This document shows, in pieces, positions 11,171 to 20,299 of a stretch of 64,000 nt of DNA. A model generated the notes under the pieces. It ran no database searches. It was not told the origin of the DNA and saw only the letters and a program-made list of their open reading frames with translations. Origin of the DNA: Acholoe squamosa (lineage: Eukaryota > Annelida > Polychaeta > Phyllodocida > Polynoidae); assembly GCA_949317995.1 (NCBI GenBank), contig OX439044.1, positions 21,786,641 through 21,850,640 of the forward strand, given 5' to 3'. Within the stretch, counting starts at the first letter, position 1. Each line of letters starts with the position of its first letter. The position numbers were made by a program, and so were the translations under genes.

Positions 11171-14100
11171 ATGGCGGCTTTGGTGAAAACTCAAGCCGTC
11201 CTTCGGGCGGGCAGTAAGTGTTTTAGATTCTGTGTGATTCTTTTAACCCGTGAATAATGTTATTGAAGATCAAAACATATTGCCTTATCATTACAGCATC
11301 ATTCTGAAAAATAATGGCAACATAACATAGCGTATATACCATGTTTAATACAGTCGGCTGTGTCACTGTCACTCACGGGTTCTCACTCACTCACTCTGTC
11401 ACTGTGAGTGTGACTTGTCAGTACACTACAAGTACAACTCAACTGTCACTCAAATTTGGAAAGAGTCATAGGCACCACCATGGATTACGACGTTTTTTGG
11501 GGGTCCCCAAAAAGAGGCAGATATGGCCAAATTTTGTGGAAATACAGCATCAAAGAAGTGTAATTGTATAAAAATATACTCATATTGGTAGAGTAATATG
11601 TTTGCCTCTCAACTGTTACGCATCTGGCGTGAGTCTCACGCATTTTAGCCTAAATTTAGGCATTTCTCACACAGAGGAGCCTATTTCTCACGCATTTTTA
11701 TGATTTTAGCATTTATAAATTCAGTATAGACTTATATAGTGAACTTGGACATCCCTCCACTGTTTGATGTACCAAAATTGCTCCACAAATGAACATCAAT
11801 AAATGAACATCAATATTTTCAAATTTTTCTTGAGCGCCATTCTCTCATGTAGGTCCCCGTTTTGTTATGCACTCTGTCAGAGCATCTAGGGATCTTATCT
11901 CACTCAGGTCCCAGCTGTCCTTAATATTTGGAAGTATCAGAGTACATGTATACGAGTATTAGTGTAGGAGTTACAGCAGGTCACGAGCTGAGCCTCAAGT
12001 CATGAAACATCAATGTATTTTTTCCATTTAGGCCACCAGGTGGTGCCAGCCCTTGGGACGCTGTGTGTGCGAGCCAACTCGGACATTGCCGCGTACAAGA
12101 GGGGCACGGGTGGCCGGTCATCATTCAGCGGTAATGTTGTTACCGTGTTAGGTGCCTCTGGCTTCCTTGGCCGTTATGTTGTCAACAAACTGGGTACGTA
12201 TGAAAATACATATGTGGAAATTATTAAAGTAATACCTGAAATGTTGCTTGTTATGCTGGGTATGACAAAATGTGCTACCCAATGCTTCTGTGTAAAAATA
12301 TTACTTAGTAACCCTATTTTGCTTCTGTCATATATGTTATTTATTACCGGGAATGCCAGATTATTTGAGCTTCCAAAGTTGTAATGAAAAGAAGATAGAA
12401 AAAAGTACTTAGTAACATTAAAGTTCATTTTTGTAGGAAAGATTGGGACTCAGGTGATCTGCCCGTATCGTGGTGAACCATATTTCATGAAGGACCTCAA
12501 ACTGGCAGGTGACCTCGGTCAAATTCTCTTTTTGGTGAGTTAATTTCTTTTCTATACTTCGACTACAACATACAATTATGACAAATAATGGTGATAAATA
12601 AATCCATGTGCACGAAGTCCTCTATACATAACCGGACTTCAATTCAGGGTGGGTTTATAGACTTAGTCCCGGGGGGGGAGGGCTTTCATGGATTTTTAGA
12701 TACCATGTGCATACACAAACTAGCAGGAAAGGGGGTCCTTTTTGGGCCCCATAAACGGACCCATCCGGACCTGTTATAAGGGGCCCTTTAGGGGCCAATT
12801 TGGAGTAAAAGGGGTACCCTTTCAAAGGGCTTTCCAATGGTGAAAGAATTTTCAAAATATCCTAAGGCCACACCAAAAAAATAAGTTGGTCTACGGACTT
12901 TGGTTTTGAAAAAATGGTGCGAGCGAGTGAATTTTTTTTTTTTTTTTTAAGAACTTTTTGGCGTCCAATGGATTCCTTGCTGGGAAATTGAGGCGAGTGA
13001 ACAAATTTTATTGTTTAAAAAATTTAGCTGAACATCACTTGTTGAAACTGAAGCGAGCGAAATCTGTAGACAAGATTCTTTTCAAAGAAAAAAAAAATTG
13101 TATTTCCGAAAATATGGAGAGGGCGATCCGTAGACCAACTTATTTTTTTGGTGTGGCCTAGGCTAACTAGAAGCAAAGTTAGGGCTTAATATCAAAGGGT
13201 CAAGCAATTTGTCAAAAGTGGTTCTGAAATTAGGGAATGTTCAATCAGTATTTAGGCATTTTTCAGGACCCACCCACCCCCTAAGCAGTGACGTAATTGT
13301 TGAACATTCCCATACGGCTGGAAAAGGGGGGTCTGTTTTAAGAAAATTTCAAAATATGGTCGGCAAAGGGGTACCTTTTTTTGGGAAAAATCATGAAATA
13401 TGACCGGGAAAGGGGTACATTTTATCAAAACATCCCTCTGATAGGGTCTCAAAATTGAAGGGTTCTCTATCTGCAGGGAAAGGGGTACTTTTCCAAGCCG
13501 TTTCCCGTCAAAAGGAGTATGTTTTTGTGCATTTTTGCCCGCTAAAAGGAGTATATGGTCAAGGGCTGTGTACGCACATGGTTACTATAGCACATATAGG
13601 AAGTGCCCCCCCCCCCGGGACACTTAGTGAATGATAGATAATCATTAGGAGACATTTTTTTAAATATGGAGGAATTTTCTTTTCTTCAAATAATATGCAT
13701 GTATCAGTAAATATCCTCAACCTTTTTTCCAGCCCTATTCAATAAGAGATGAGGCCTCTCTTCGTAAGGTGATGAAATATTCAAACGTTGTGGTTAACTT
13801 GGTTGGCCGCGATACAGAAACAAAGTGAGTAGAGATCTTAATTCTTGATATGGATGTTGCATGTCTATAACATGGTAGATTGTTTTAGGTGACTAAGAGG
13901 ATTATATATGTATAGAAAATACACTCAGCAGATTAGAGTGTCTTGCTAGTATAAGAGAAAACTGTATTATTTGCTGGGGTGTGCTCATCAGTGATGAAGC
14001 ATTATGTCATCTTTTGTAGGAACTACACATACAAGGATGTGCATGTGACAGGTGCACGCGCAATTGCTCGTGCTGCCCGTGAAAGTGGAGTGCAGAAGCT

Positions 14101-16429
14101 CATCCACTTCTCAACACTTAATGCGTCTGATGCACCCCAAAGCATTTACATGAAGCATGGCTCCGAGTTCCTTAAGTCCAAGCATAAGGGTGAAATGGCT
14201 GTCCGTGATGAGTTCCCAGAGGCCATTATCTTCAGGCCCGCCGACATGTACGGCCCAGAGGACCGCTTCCTTCGTTACTATGCCAGTCACTGGAGGCGTC
14301 AAATGGGAATGCTCCCACTGTGGAAGTGTGGCACCCAGACCATCAAAATGCCTGTCTTCTGTTCAGACGTGGCCAGTGGCGTTGTATCAGCTATCCAGGA
14401 CCCAGAAGCAGCTGGTCAGACCTATGAGTGCATCGGGTAAGGTTCTTTCTGTGATAGTCTGGCTTAGGAAACGTTCAACAATTACGTCACTGCTTAGGGG
14501 GTTGGGGGGGGGGTGCTCTGTATGTTCCATACAAAAACAGTGACAAGGGGGTGGGTGGATCCTAAAAAAATGCCTAAATACCGGTGACATAATTGTTGAA
14601 CGTTCCCTTACATGTATGTAGTCTTAAGGCGTTTTCATCTTGCACCTATTGATTTCAAAACGACATATTTGAGGTACAAGTAAATGGAAATTGTTACATA
14701 AACTGGGTGTTCATAGCATTAGTTTTTCTGTGAGTAGTGAGAAATCGTCTTCATAAGTATTATATTACTTCACAATATCGTTCCAACCTTCTCTTGCACA
14801 GGCCCCACAGTTATTATCTATCTGAACTTGCCGATTTCTTCTACCGCTGCATGCGTCACAACAACTACCGGCGGATCTGGGTGACTCCAGCTTTCAAGTA
14901 GGTTTGGGGAAAATACTTTTTGAATTACAATAGGTTGTGTAAAATACACGATATTAGCTTACCGTAATCTCCCGCGTAGAAGACGCGCTGCACGTATAAG
15001 ACGCACCCCAAACTTAGCACATGCATTTTCGCATATAAGACGCACCTCTTAGGTACCAATTTTGTAAATTCTATACATTTCTATAGTAAAATTACCCCTC
15101 GTATAAGACGCACCCCAAACTTGAGGAAATCCTATAAGACCCCCCAGCATTTTGTTTGGCGTAGAGGATGCGTCTTATACGCGAGAGATTACGGTACTTT
15201 CTGAAAGAGACCTACACAACAAATAGACTGCACTTTTTGACGCAAAATGTATGTGCTGCATACAGTTACAATCGATCTATAATCATATATAAGGAAGGCT
15301 TTATGAACGTAACATGAGATCTTTTAAAAGTTATAAATATGACTAATCCTTGCCTTCCGACATGCTTCTTTAAGTTGTTATTCATTTGATGTTATAGAGC
15401 TAAAGTGCTTGGAATGTCCATGATGCCATCATACCCCATTCTGAACTTTGAGAAGCTGGAGAGGGTAAGTAATGTAATACAGTGCACATTCAGAGAGTTT
15501 GGCTTAAATTGTTAAATATCTAATTGAATATTATTATACTCAGTGTGTGAAGAGCTTAAAGCTGCTACAAGACGTGGTATGCGTTCTTATGATTTCTCTC
15601 TCAGAAGATTGTACATCACTTTCCAATTACTTTCATGGTATTTAATCTAGTAAGGAGTGGTATTAACACACAGAGTGAAAAGTGCAATGTTCAACCGTGG
15701 TCACTGCATTGGTGGGAAGGTAAACTGCTTTGGTTAATAAGTTCAAACCAAAGTCCCCACGTAGCAGCACTGAGCAGTCTGCAACCCTGTAGGCTTCCCT
15801 TGGAAAGCAGTCATTGCAATGGAACACAAGAGTCTGATTTCCTAACTACAGGTGACACTACTGAGCTGATGCAATTAAGTGCTTGTTAACAAAGATAAAA
15901 TGCTGGAAGCATTTGATTTCTACACATTTATTTCTTTGAAATTAGCATGGTTAAAACTCTAAGAATCAGTTGAGATTTGAACAGTACACACAAGCAAGTG
16001 GGCTGATCGTAGATATACCCAAAATGAAAAATCTTTATATTTCATGTCTTGTAGCTGCTTTAATCGCACCCACACATGCAAATGCTCAAAGGGACATCCA
16101 ACCACAGTTCATCAAGGCCAGACACAAATCTAATGGCTCTGTCATATAGTCAATAAACATCAATCTTAAATGTTATATCTTACACTTTATTGGTTGCTAT
16201 ATTTTCCTGTAGATCACATCTACTTTCTTTAAAGCTAAGAATAATTTCATTACAGGAACATGTGTCGGATGTGCTGTCTGACTGTCCGACCCTTGTGGAC
16301 CTTGGGGTAAAGCTCACCCGTATTGAGGACCGAGCGCCGTATGAGCTCAAACCCTTCCGCACTCATCGCTATTATGAAGAAGCAGTGGGAGAGTTCGCTG
16401 ACCCAGCACCTCCACAGGTCATCGCTTGA
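11171..16429 (+). CDS. NDUFA9: NADH:ubiquinone oxidoreductase subunit A9 (complex I 39-kDa subunit), 8 exons
   Basis: Accessory subunit of mitochondrial respiratory complex I. It belongs to the atypical short-chain dehydrogenase family and binds NADPH near the Q-module junction. Exons are 11171-11213, 12032-12193, 12437-12534, 13733-13824, 14020-14436, 14802-14897, 15398-15464 and 16256-16429. All have GT/AG borders and consistent phases and give 382 codons plus TGA, close to the usual 370-380. The start follows a basic, hydroxylated N-terminus suited to mitochondrial import. The nucleotide-binding glycine motif GASGFLG is at residues 55-61. Other family blocks are [42 protein letters not shown] and a C-terminal DLGVKLT. 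No frameshift or stop interrupts it, so it appears functional. The identification is firm by family pattern, but exon edges are inferred from splice consensus and phase only. Confidence 0.95.
12865..13159. mobile_element. MITE with perfect 33-bp terminal inverted repeats
   Basis: The left end AGGCCACACCAAAAAAATAA continuing to GTTGGTCTACGGA (12865-12897) is the exact reverse complement of 13127-13159. Interior A/T-rich, no ORF. Diverged relatives lie in DNAI7 introns at 47167-47395 and 56293-56576. The target duplication could not be resolved because flanking TA/AG bases are ambiguous. Confidence 0.8.
13233..13311. mobile_element. Short MITE, same family as 14467-14607
   Basis: Ends GGGAATGTTCAATCA and TTGTTGAACATTCCC form an inverted pair, flanked by TTA on the left and ATA on the right. 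It contains AAGCAGTGACGTAATTG, shared in inverse orientation with the element in intron 5. Only 79 bp long, so it is probably an internally deleted copy. Confidence 0.55.
14467..14607. mobile_element. 141-bp MITE with TTA duplication in NDUFA9 intron 5
   Basis: Terminal inverted repeat GGAAACGTTCAACAATTACG at the left pairs with TAATTGTTGAACGTTCCC at the right. TTA stands at 14464-14466 and 14608-14610. The 3-bp duplication and GG ends fit PIF/Harbinger-derived elements. The insertion begins only 28 bp after the exon 5 donor. Confidence 0.75.
14962..15194. mobile_element. 233-bp TATAAGACGC-family MITE in NDUFA9 intron 6
   Basis: Ends CCGTAATCTCCCGCG and CGCGAGAGATTACGG are an inverted pair, with TA at 14960-14961 and 15195-15196. 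The interior repeats TATAAGACGCACC several times in alternating orientation. The same length and architecture occur at 36138-36370. Confidence 0.85.
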
Positions 16430-16565
16430 AGTCTCATATCTGAAAAATACATTAAATAACACCTGGGATACTGTGTGGAAGCGCAAGAGAAAGCTATTGA
16501 AAGTGATGACCTATAGATAATGTTGCTATTTAGCACCACCTTAAGATAAGACAAATTGGATTGTA

Positions 16566-16571
16566 AATAAA
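16566..16571 (+). terminator. Poly(A) signal AATAAA of NDUFA9
   Basis: AATAAA lies 137 bp after the stop codon, the first canonical hexamer downstream of the coding region on this strand. Confidence 0.7.
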
Positions 16572-16924
16572 ACTGATGATAATAATGGGAAAATGTATGA
16601 TTTTGTGTCCTTCTGTACTTTGAAAGCATTTCGTGACGGGTATAGGCATTAGACCAGGAGGAAGAGCAAATTAAACCACGAAAAGTGCAATGGCTATTTC
16701 GAATTTTTCAATTGTACTTTGATAGGATGGCAGTAGCCTGCTTTAGTCATAGACTAAAATTACTGGAAAACTGGTTTCCCGAAACAATTTCTTTTGGCCT
16801 GAAGTCAGTAATGATGTGCAGTCTTCCAACGAAAAGACCTCCCCCAACCCCTCCTACTAGGCTACTTATGCCACTCTCGCAAGCTCCACGGAACGTTTAC
16901 ACTTCCCCAAACCCTTGTATGGCT
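16572..16924. other. Short intergenic stretch before the minisatellite
   Basis: AT-rich to about 16820, then C-rich words (CCTCCCCCAACCCCTCC, ACTCGCAAGCTCC) that look like decayed units of the following array. No gene is seen. Confidence 0.45.
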
Positions 16925-17625
16925 CCTGCTACTCACTAGCTCCAGGTGCCCGGCACACTACCCCTAGCCCCCTCCTAGGACTTCTGCCACCCTCACTAGC
17001 TCCAGGGGCCCCTCAAACCTCCCCTAGCCCCCTCCTAGGTCTTCTGCCGCCCACACTATCTCCAGGGGCCCCTCAAACCTCCCCTAGCCCCCTCCTAGGT
17101 CTTCTGCCGCCCACACTAGCTCCAGGGGCCCCTCACCTCCCCAAGCCCCCTCCTAGGTCTTCTGCCGCCCACCCTAGCTCCAGTAGCACAGCAGGCTGAA
17201 CTCAATAACAGCGTTTTTTCTATAAGCTGAGGTGATATGGAGGTACGGAGAGATGTGAGTTTAGGTTTCTAAGCTAAGCTCCAGGGGCCCCTCAAACCTC
17301 CCGTAGCCACCTCCTAGGTCTTCCGCCGCCCACACTAGCTCCAGGGGCCCCTCAAACCTCCCCTAGCCCCCTCCTAGGTCTTCCGCCACCCACACTAGCT
17401 CCAGGAGCCCCTCACACCTCCCCTAAACCCCTCCTAGGTCTTCTGCCGCCCACACTAGCTCCAGGGGCCCCTCGGACCTCCCCTAGCCCCCTCCTAGGTC
17501 TTCCGCCGCAAACAATAGCTCCAGGGGCCCGTCACACCTCCCCTAGCCCCCTCTTAGGGCTTCTGCTGCCCAAACTAGCTCCAAACTAATACTATGTCGC
17601 CTGGCGCTCAAACTAGCTCCAGGGG
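16925..17625. repeat. Minisatellite, about 12 units of 60-63 bp
   Basis: Each unit runs CTAGCTCCAGGGGCCCCTCA, then CCTCCCCTAGCCCCCTCCTA, then GGTCTTCTGCCGCCCACA. Units begin near 16936, 16997, 17060, 17117 and 17170. After an interruption of roughly 90 bp they resume at 17276, 17336, 17396, 17456, 17516 and 17576. In the first block the period is 63 bp, so one + frame stays open and encodes a 21-residue Pro/Ala/Leu-rich repeat. No start, splice or homology evidence supports translation. Confidence 0.85.
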
Positions 17626-18039
17626 CCAATAATATCATGTAAGTTATGTCATACCCTGTGACGATACTGTGGGGTACACACTGTGTGTGGTGAGCTAACC
17701 CACACTGACGGCACAGGGCATTTATGTTATCAAAGTCAATGATGCTTATCCCCCGGGAACCTTCGGCGTTTCCGAGAATCCACGAGAGAGGTGACTTCCG
17801 GTCATGCGCAGTCACTAAGTTTAACATGTCTATTTTCACTTTTCTAAAAAAAGGCTTGGCATCTAAGAGGTATAAAGGCCTAGGTCGCAGCTCCTTTCTC
17901 CACCTACGTTCTGGTAGACCTCTGTGAAATTTTTTTTTGGAGGTAAATGGGTAAACCACAAGTGACAAACTCTACAGTGGAGATTCCACATACACACTAA
18001 AAGAACATTTTTGGCAATTGGAGGCTTTCATTTTTAAGG
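17626..18039. other. Intergenic with a promoter-like NRF1/ETS cluster
   Basis: On the minus strand ACTGCGCATGACCGGAAGT (about 17791-17812) juxtaposes an NRF1-type half-site and a consensus ETS site, a combination typical of CpG-type promoters. Local CpG density is raised over about 17740-17910. A minus-strand frame of 141 codons crosses this stretch without a recognisable domain. About 33 bp (17819-17852) recur inverted at 24139-24172. Confidence 0.35.
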
Positions 18040-18360
18040 TGTACCGTATTTAGGCACTTACCTAGTTTTCAAGACTTTGTCCCATGCAATTTATCTTTTA
18101 AGTGATGGATAGATCTCATCAAAAGAAATGGATTTGCTCTTTAAATGAAGTCTTTATGCCAAGTATAAGGGAAGTTATGAATGATCAAAGACCCCAAATC
18201 GAACCCAAAATTCTGCCACTGTTAGGAGTTTAAATAGGGCCCAGATTTGCGATCAAGCATATTGGATACAGGAGCGGCTACATCTCTTAAATCATTATTT
18301 TGGACTATTTTCTTTTCATGTATGGAAGAGTTCCCCATAAAAGGTTGAAAATCAATGTAT
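18040..18360. repeat. Half of the hairpin-element family flanking the LTR element
   Basis: Shares TAGGCACTTACCTA, ATGGATAGATCTCA and TTTAAATGAAGTCTTTATG with the right arm of the element at 2770-3360. The LTR of the retroelement begins at its right side. Confidence 0.6.
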
Positions 18361-18831
18361 TGTAGTGTTCTACCCCTCGATGTTCAATCGAATCTTTCGA
18401 TAAACAACGAAGAACAACTATTCAGGTTCCAGTTAAAACTTTATTGTCTAATAACACATAGGCATCAGCCGTTCTCGATCACAGTTACAGGTGGCAGAGT
18501 TTGAACTCTAAATCAGGTTCGACACTAGGCCTTCTAGTGTCTACAGTTGATATTCCACATACACCTCCTCTGTGCAGCAGCACAGAGGAGTACTAGAATA
18601 TGGTAGCCGGGCAGCCGCCAACCATCGCTCACGATGGTCAGTCGGGGCTGGACTGACCCTGAGGAAGGCAGTACAACGGCCTTATATACACTGGAGTCGA
18701 GGGCCACGTGACCAAGTGGTGACGTGGCGCCGGACTCCAGCACCCCCAGGCGTCGGGTAATAGAGGTGCTCTCGACGTCGCCCACGAGGACCACGAAGGT
18801 ACCTCGAAGACGACGCGGGACCACCACACCA
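18361..18831 (-). repeat. 3' LTR
   Basis: 471 bp, identical to the 5' LTR except for about four substitutions clustered in U3. TATATAAGG is at 18680-18688 (minus strand) and AATAAA at 18440-18445 (minus strand). Confidence 0.9.
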
Positions 18832-18840
18832 CCCCCCACT
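18832..18840 (-). other. Polypurine tract
   Basis: AGTGGGGGG on the minus strand, directly before the 3' LTR. It is the expected primer site for plus-strand DNA synthesis. Confidence 0.7.
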
Positions 18841-19369
18841 AGACTGAAACGAGGTCTCTGAAAATTCAGAGACCCCGGATCAGTCTAAACAATTAGATAA
18901 TAATATGAACTACTGGATCTGTCGACATAGTCGACAGAAACAGTAGAGGAACATATAGAAATATAGTTTCTACTGTACTGTAGAAAAAAAATTATTATCA
19001 CAGTTAAATTATAAGGCGTTGCTCCATCCGAGGGAGGCACGACCGGGTATGGCAACCGGGGTCGTGTCGTTTCCTCCCTGTCTCGTTGAGAAGCTCCTTC
19101 CAGCGTAGGAAGCCCATCGATAGTGTACAGTACTACTATGATGGTCCTTCGACCGTGAGGCCGAGGATGTGTGGCACCACCGGGCCCTAAGACCAGGGTG
19201 GCGTCGGATCCACACAGCTTCGCAGGGAGGTCCGGGGACAGGAAAGGTACCCCCACTCGTGGAGGGTACACCGTCGTCCGGGAACGAGTTCCCGGGGGTT
19301 CCGTGCTGACATCGAGACTCTGTTCGATGTCAGCGATCCAAGCTAAAGAGGAGGAGCAGTAGTATCATA
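18841..19369. other. 3' non-coding part of the LTR element
   Basis: Lies between the last ORF and the polypurine tract. A 128-codon minus frame (18885-19271) is present, but its composition changes to Tyr/Ser/Ile-rich at the end and it matches no known domain. I regard it as probably untranslated. Confidence 0.4.
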
Positions 19370-20299
19370 CTACTGATCCTCCGAGATGGACCCTGTGGCG
19401 GCGTCGATTTCAGCCTGCTCTCCGTCAGTGCGCTCCTCCTCATGTGAAGCGCTGGCGGCTAGCTGGCCCGAAAACGTCGGCGACTCCGGCAATGGGGCCT
19501 CACGGTCCATTGTCGTACTCCAAGCCTCGTTAGAGGTCTCGGGTGCATCCTGGGAGTCCCCCTCAGCATCTGAGTGGAGAACGGCCGAGTCTGCTGAGTC
19601 GCTTCCGTCGTCGTCGTCGCTCTCCTGACCTTCACGGTCGTCTTTGTCTCCCTGGTCAGGGGGAGGCGTTGGAGATTGATCGACGACATCGACGTCCCCG
19701 TCTATATCCATCGACTGTTCCGCCCCGGCAGGTTCTACTGCTTGGGCGGAAGCCGACAGGTCCGGGCAGACGGCTACATTCGCCGGGGCCAGAGGTGTGA
19801 TGCCATGAAGATCCGGATGGATCCTCGGTGACACCACTCTCTGGACCGGTGGCGGTGTAGGCTCGGTGGTTCCCGAGAGGGTTATCAAGGGAACCGAGGA
19901 GGAAGACGGGGCTGCTGGTGGGTAGACGGAGGCACCGAGAGACCTACCCGGGGTGTCAGGCTTGTCCTGCACCACCTGTTCTCGGCCCAACATCGTCATA
20001 GCCGAGCTCAGACTGTCCATCTTTGGAGACAATTCTCTCAATGGATTCGTCTGAGCCGCCAGCGTCCTGACGTCAGGGACCACTCCACCCTCGACGAGGT
20101 ACCTCTGCGCTTCGCGAGAGGGCTCGGTTCGAACGGGCTTCAGGGTTCGGACGCTATGGTGCTTGTCCTTCATCCATTCCGAGAGTTGGACCCCGAAGAC
20201 TCTGAAGAATTCGCGGTCGATATCCTCCCAACCTTCTATGATACTATCCCTCTTGGTAATATCATATTGGGCCTGAGTTATTGAGAAGCGTTCGGACAT
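19370..20299 (-). CDS. LTR-element ORF C: acidic, proline-rich protein of unknown function (309 aa)
   Basis: Unrecognised. It starts with ATG at 20297-20299 and overlaps the end of ORF B by 38 bases in the +1 frame, a layout seen where retroelements reach a downstream frame by frameshifting or re-initiation. The first 75 residues are mixed helical (MSERFSITQAQYDIT onward, with EGWEDIDREFFRVFGVQ). Residues 110-190 are rich in Pro, Ser and Thr. Residues 194-260 are strongly acidic, including DDDDGSDSAD and many Asp-Gly pairs. There is no aspartic protease DSG/DTG motif, no YXDD box, no HHCC or DDE integrase signature and no membrane segment. It may be a gag-associated or replication-accessory product, but that is inference. 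Base composition matches ORFs A and B, unlike the flanking host DNA. Confidence 0.65.
   Translation of the reverse strand: MSERFSITQAQYDITKRDSIIEGWEDIDREFFRVFGVQLSEWMKDKHHSVRTLKPVRTEPSREAQRYLVEGGVVPDVRTLAAQTNPLRELSPKMDSLSSAMTMLGREQVVQDKPDTPGRSLGASVYPPAAPSSSSVPLITLSGTTEPTPPPVQRVVSPRIHPDLHGITPLAPANVAVCPDLSASAQAVEPAGAEQSMDIDGDVDVVDQSPTPPPDQGDKDDREGQESDDDDGSDSADSAVLHSDAEGDSQDAPETSNEAWSTTMDREAPLPESPTFSGQLAASASHEEERTDGEQAEIDAATGSISEDQ

Larger units (their letters stand above)
12657..13628. repeat. Repeat in NDUFA9 intron 3 carrying nested elements
   Basis: Ends read ACTTAGTCCCGGGGGGGG on the left and CCCCCCCGGGACACTTAG on the right, an inverted terminal pair. The interior has repeated AAAGGGGTACC-like phrases. 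Two shorter elements lie inside it (12865-13159 and 13233-13311), so intron 3 records at least three insertion events. No ORF of interest. Confidence 0.6.

Noticed and set aside
16925..17625. CRISPR-like array
   Set aside because: Units are contiguous, without unique spacers, in an animal nuclear context; it is a minisatellite.
17819..17852. 33-bp match to 24139-24172 (inverted) as a functional element
   Set aside because: Too short to interpret; probably the remnant of an unrecognised interspersed repeat.
17543..17968. Minus-strand frame of 141 codons
   Set aside because: Begins in the minisatellite end and crosses CpG-rich DNA; no domain, no splice logic, no start context.
18534..18839. 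Frames inside the LTRs (also at 22871-23187 and 24394-24710)
   Set aside because: They recur only because the LTR recurs; they cross the TATA region and have overlapping frames on both strands.
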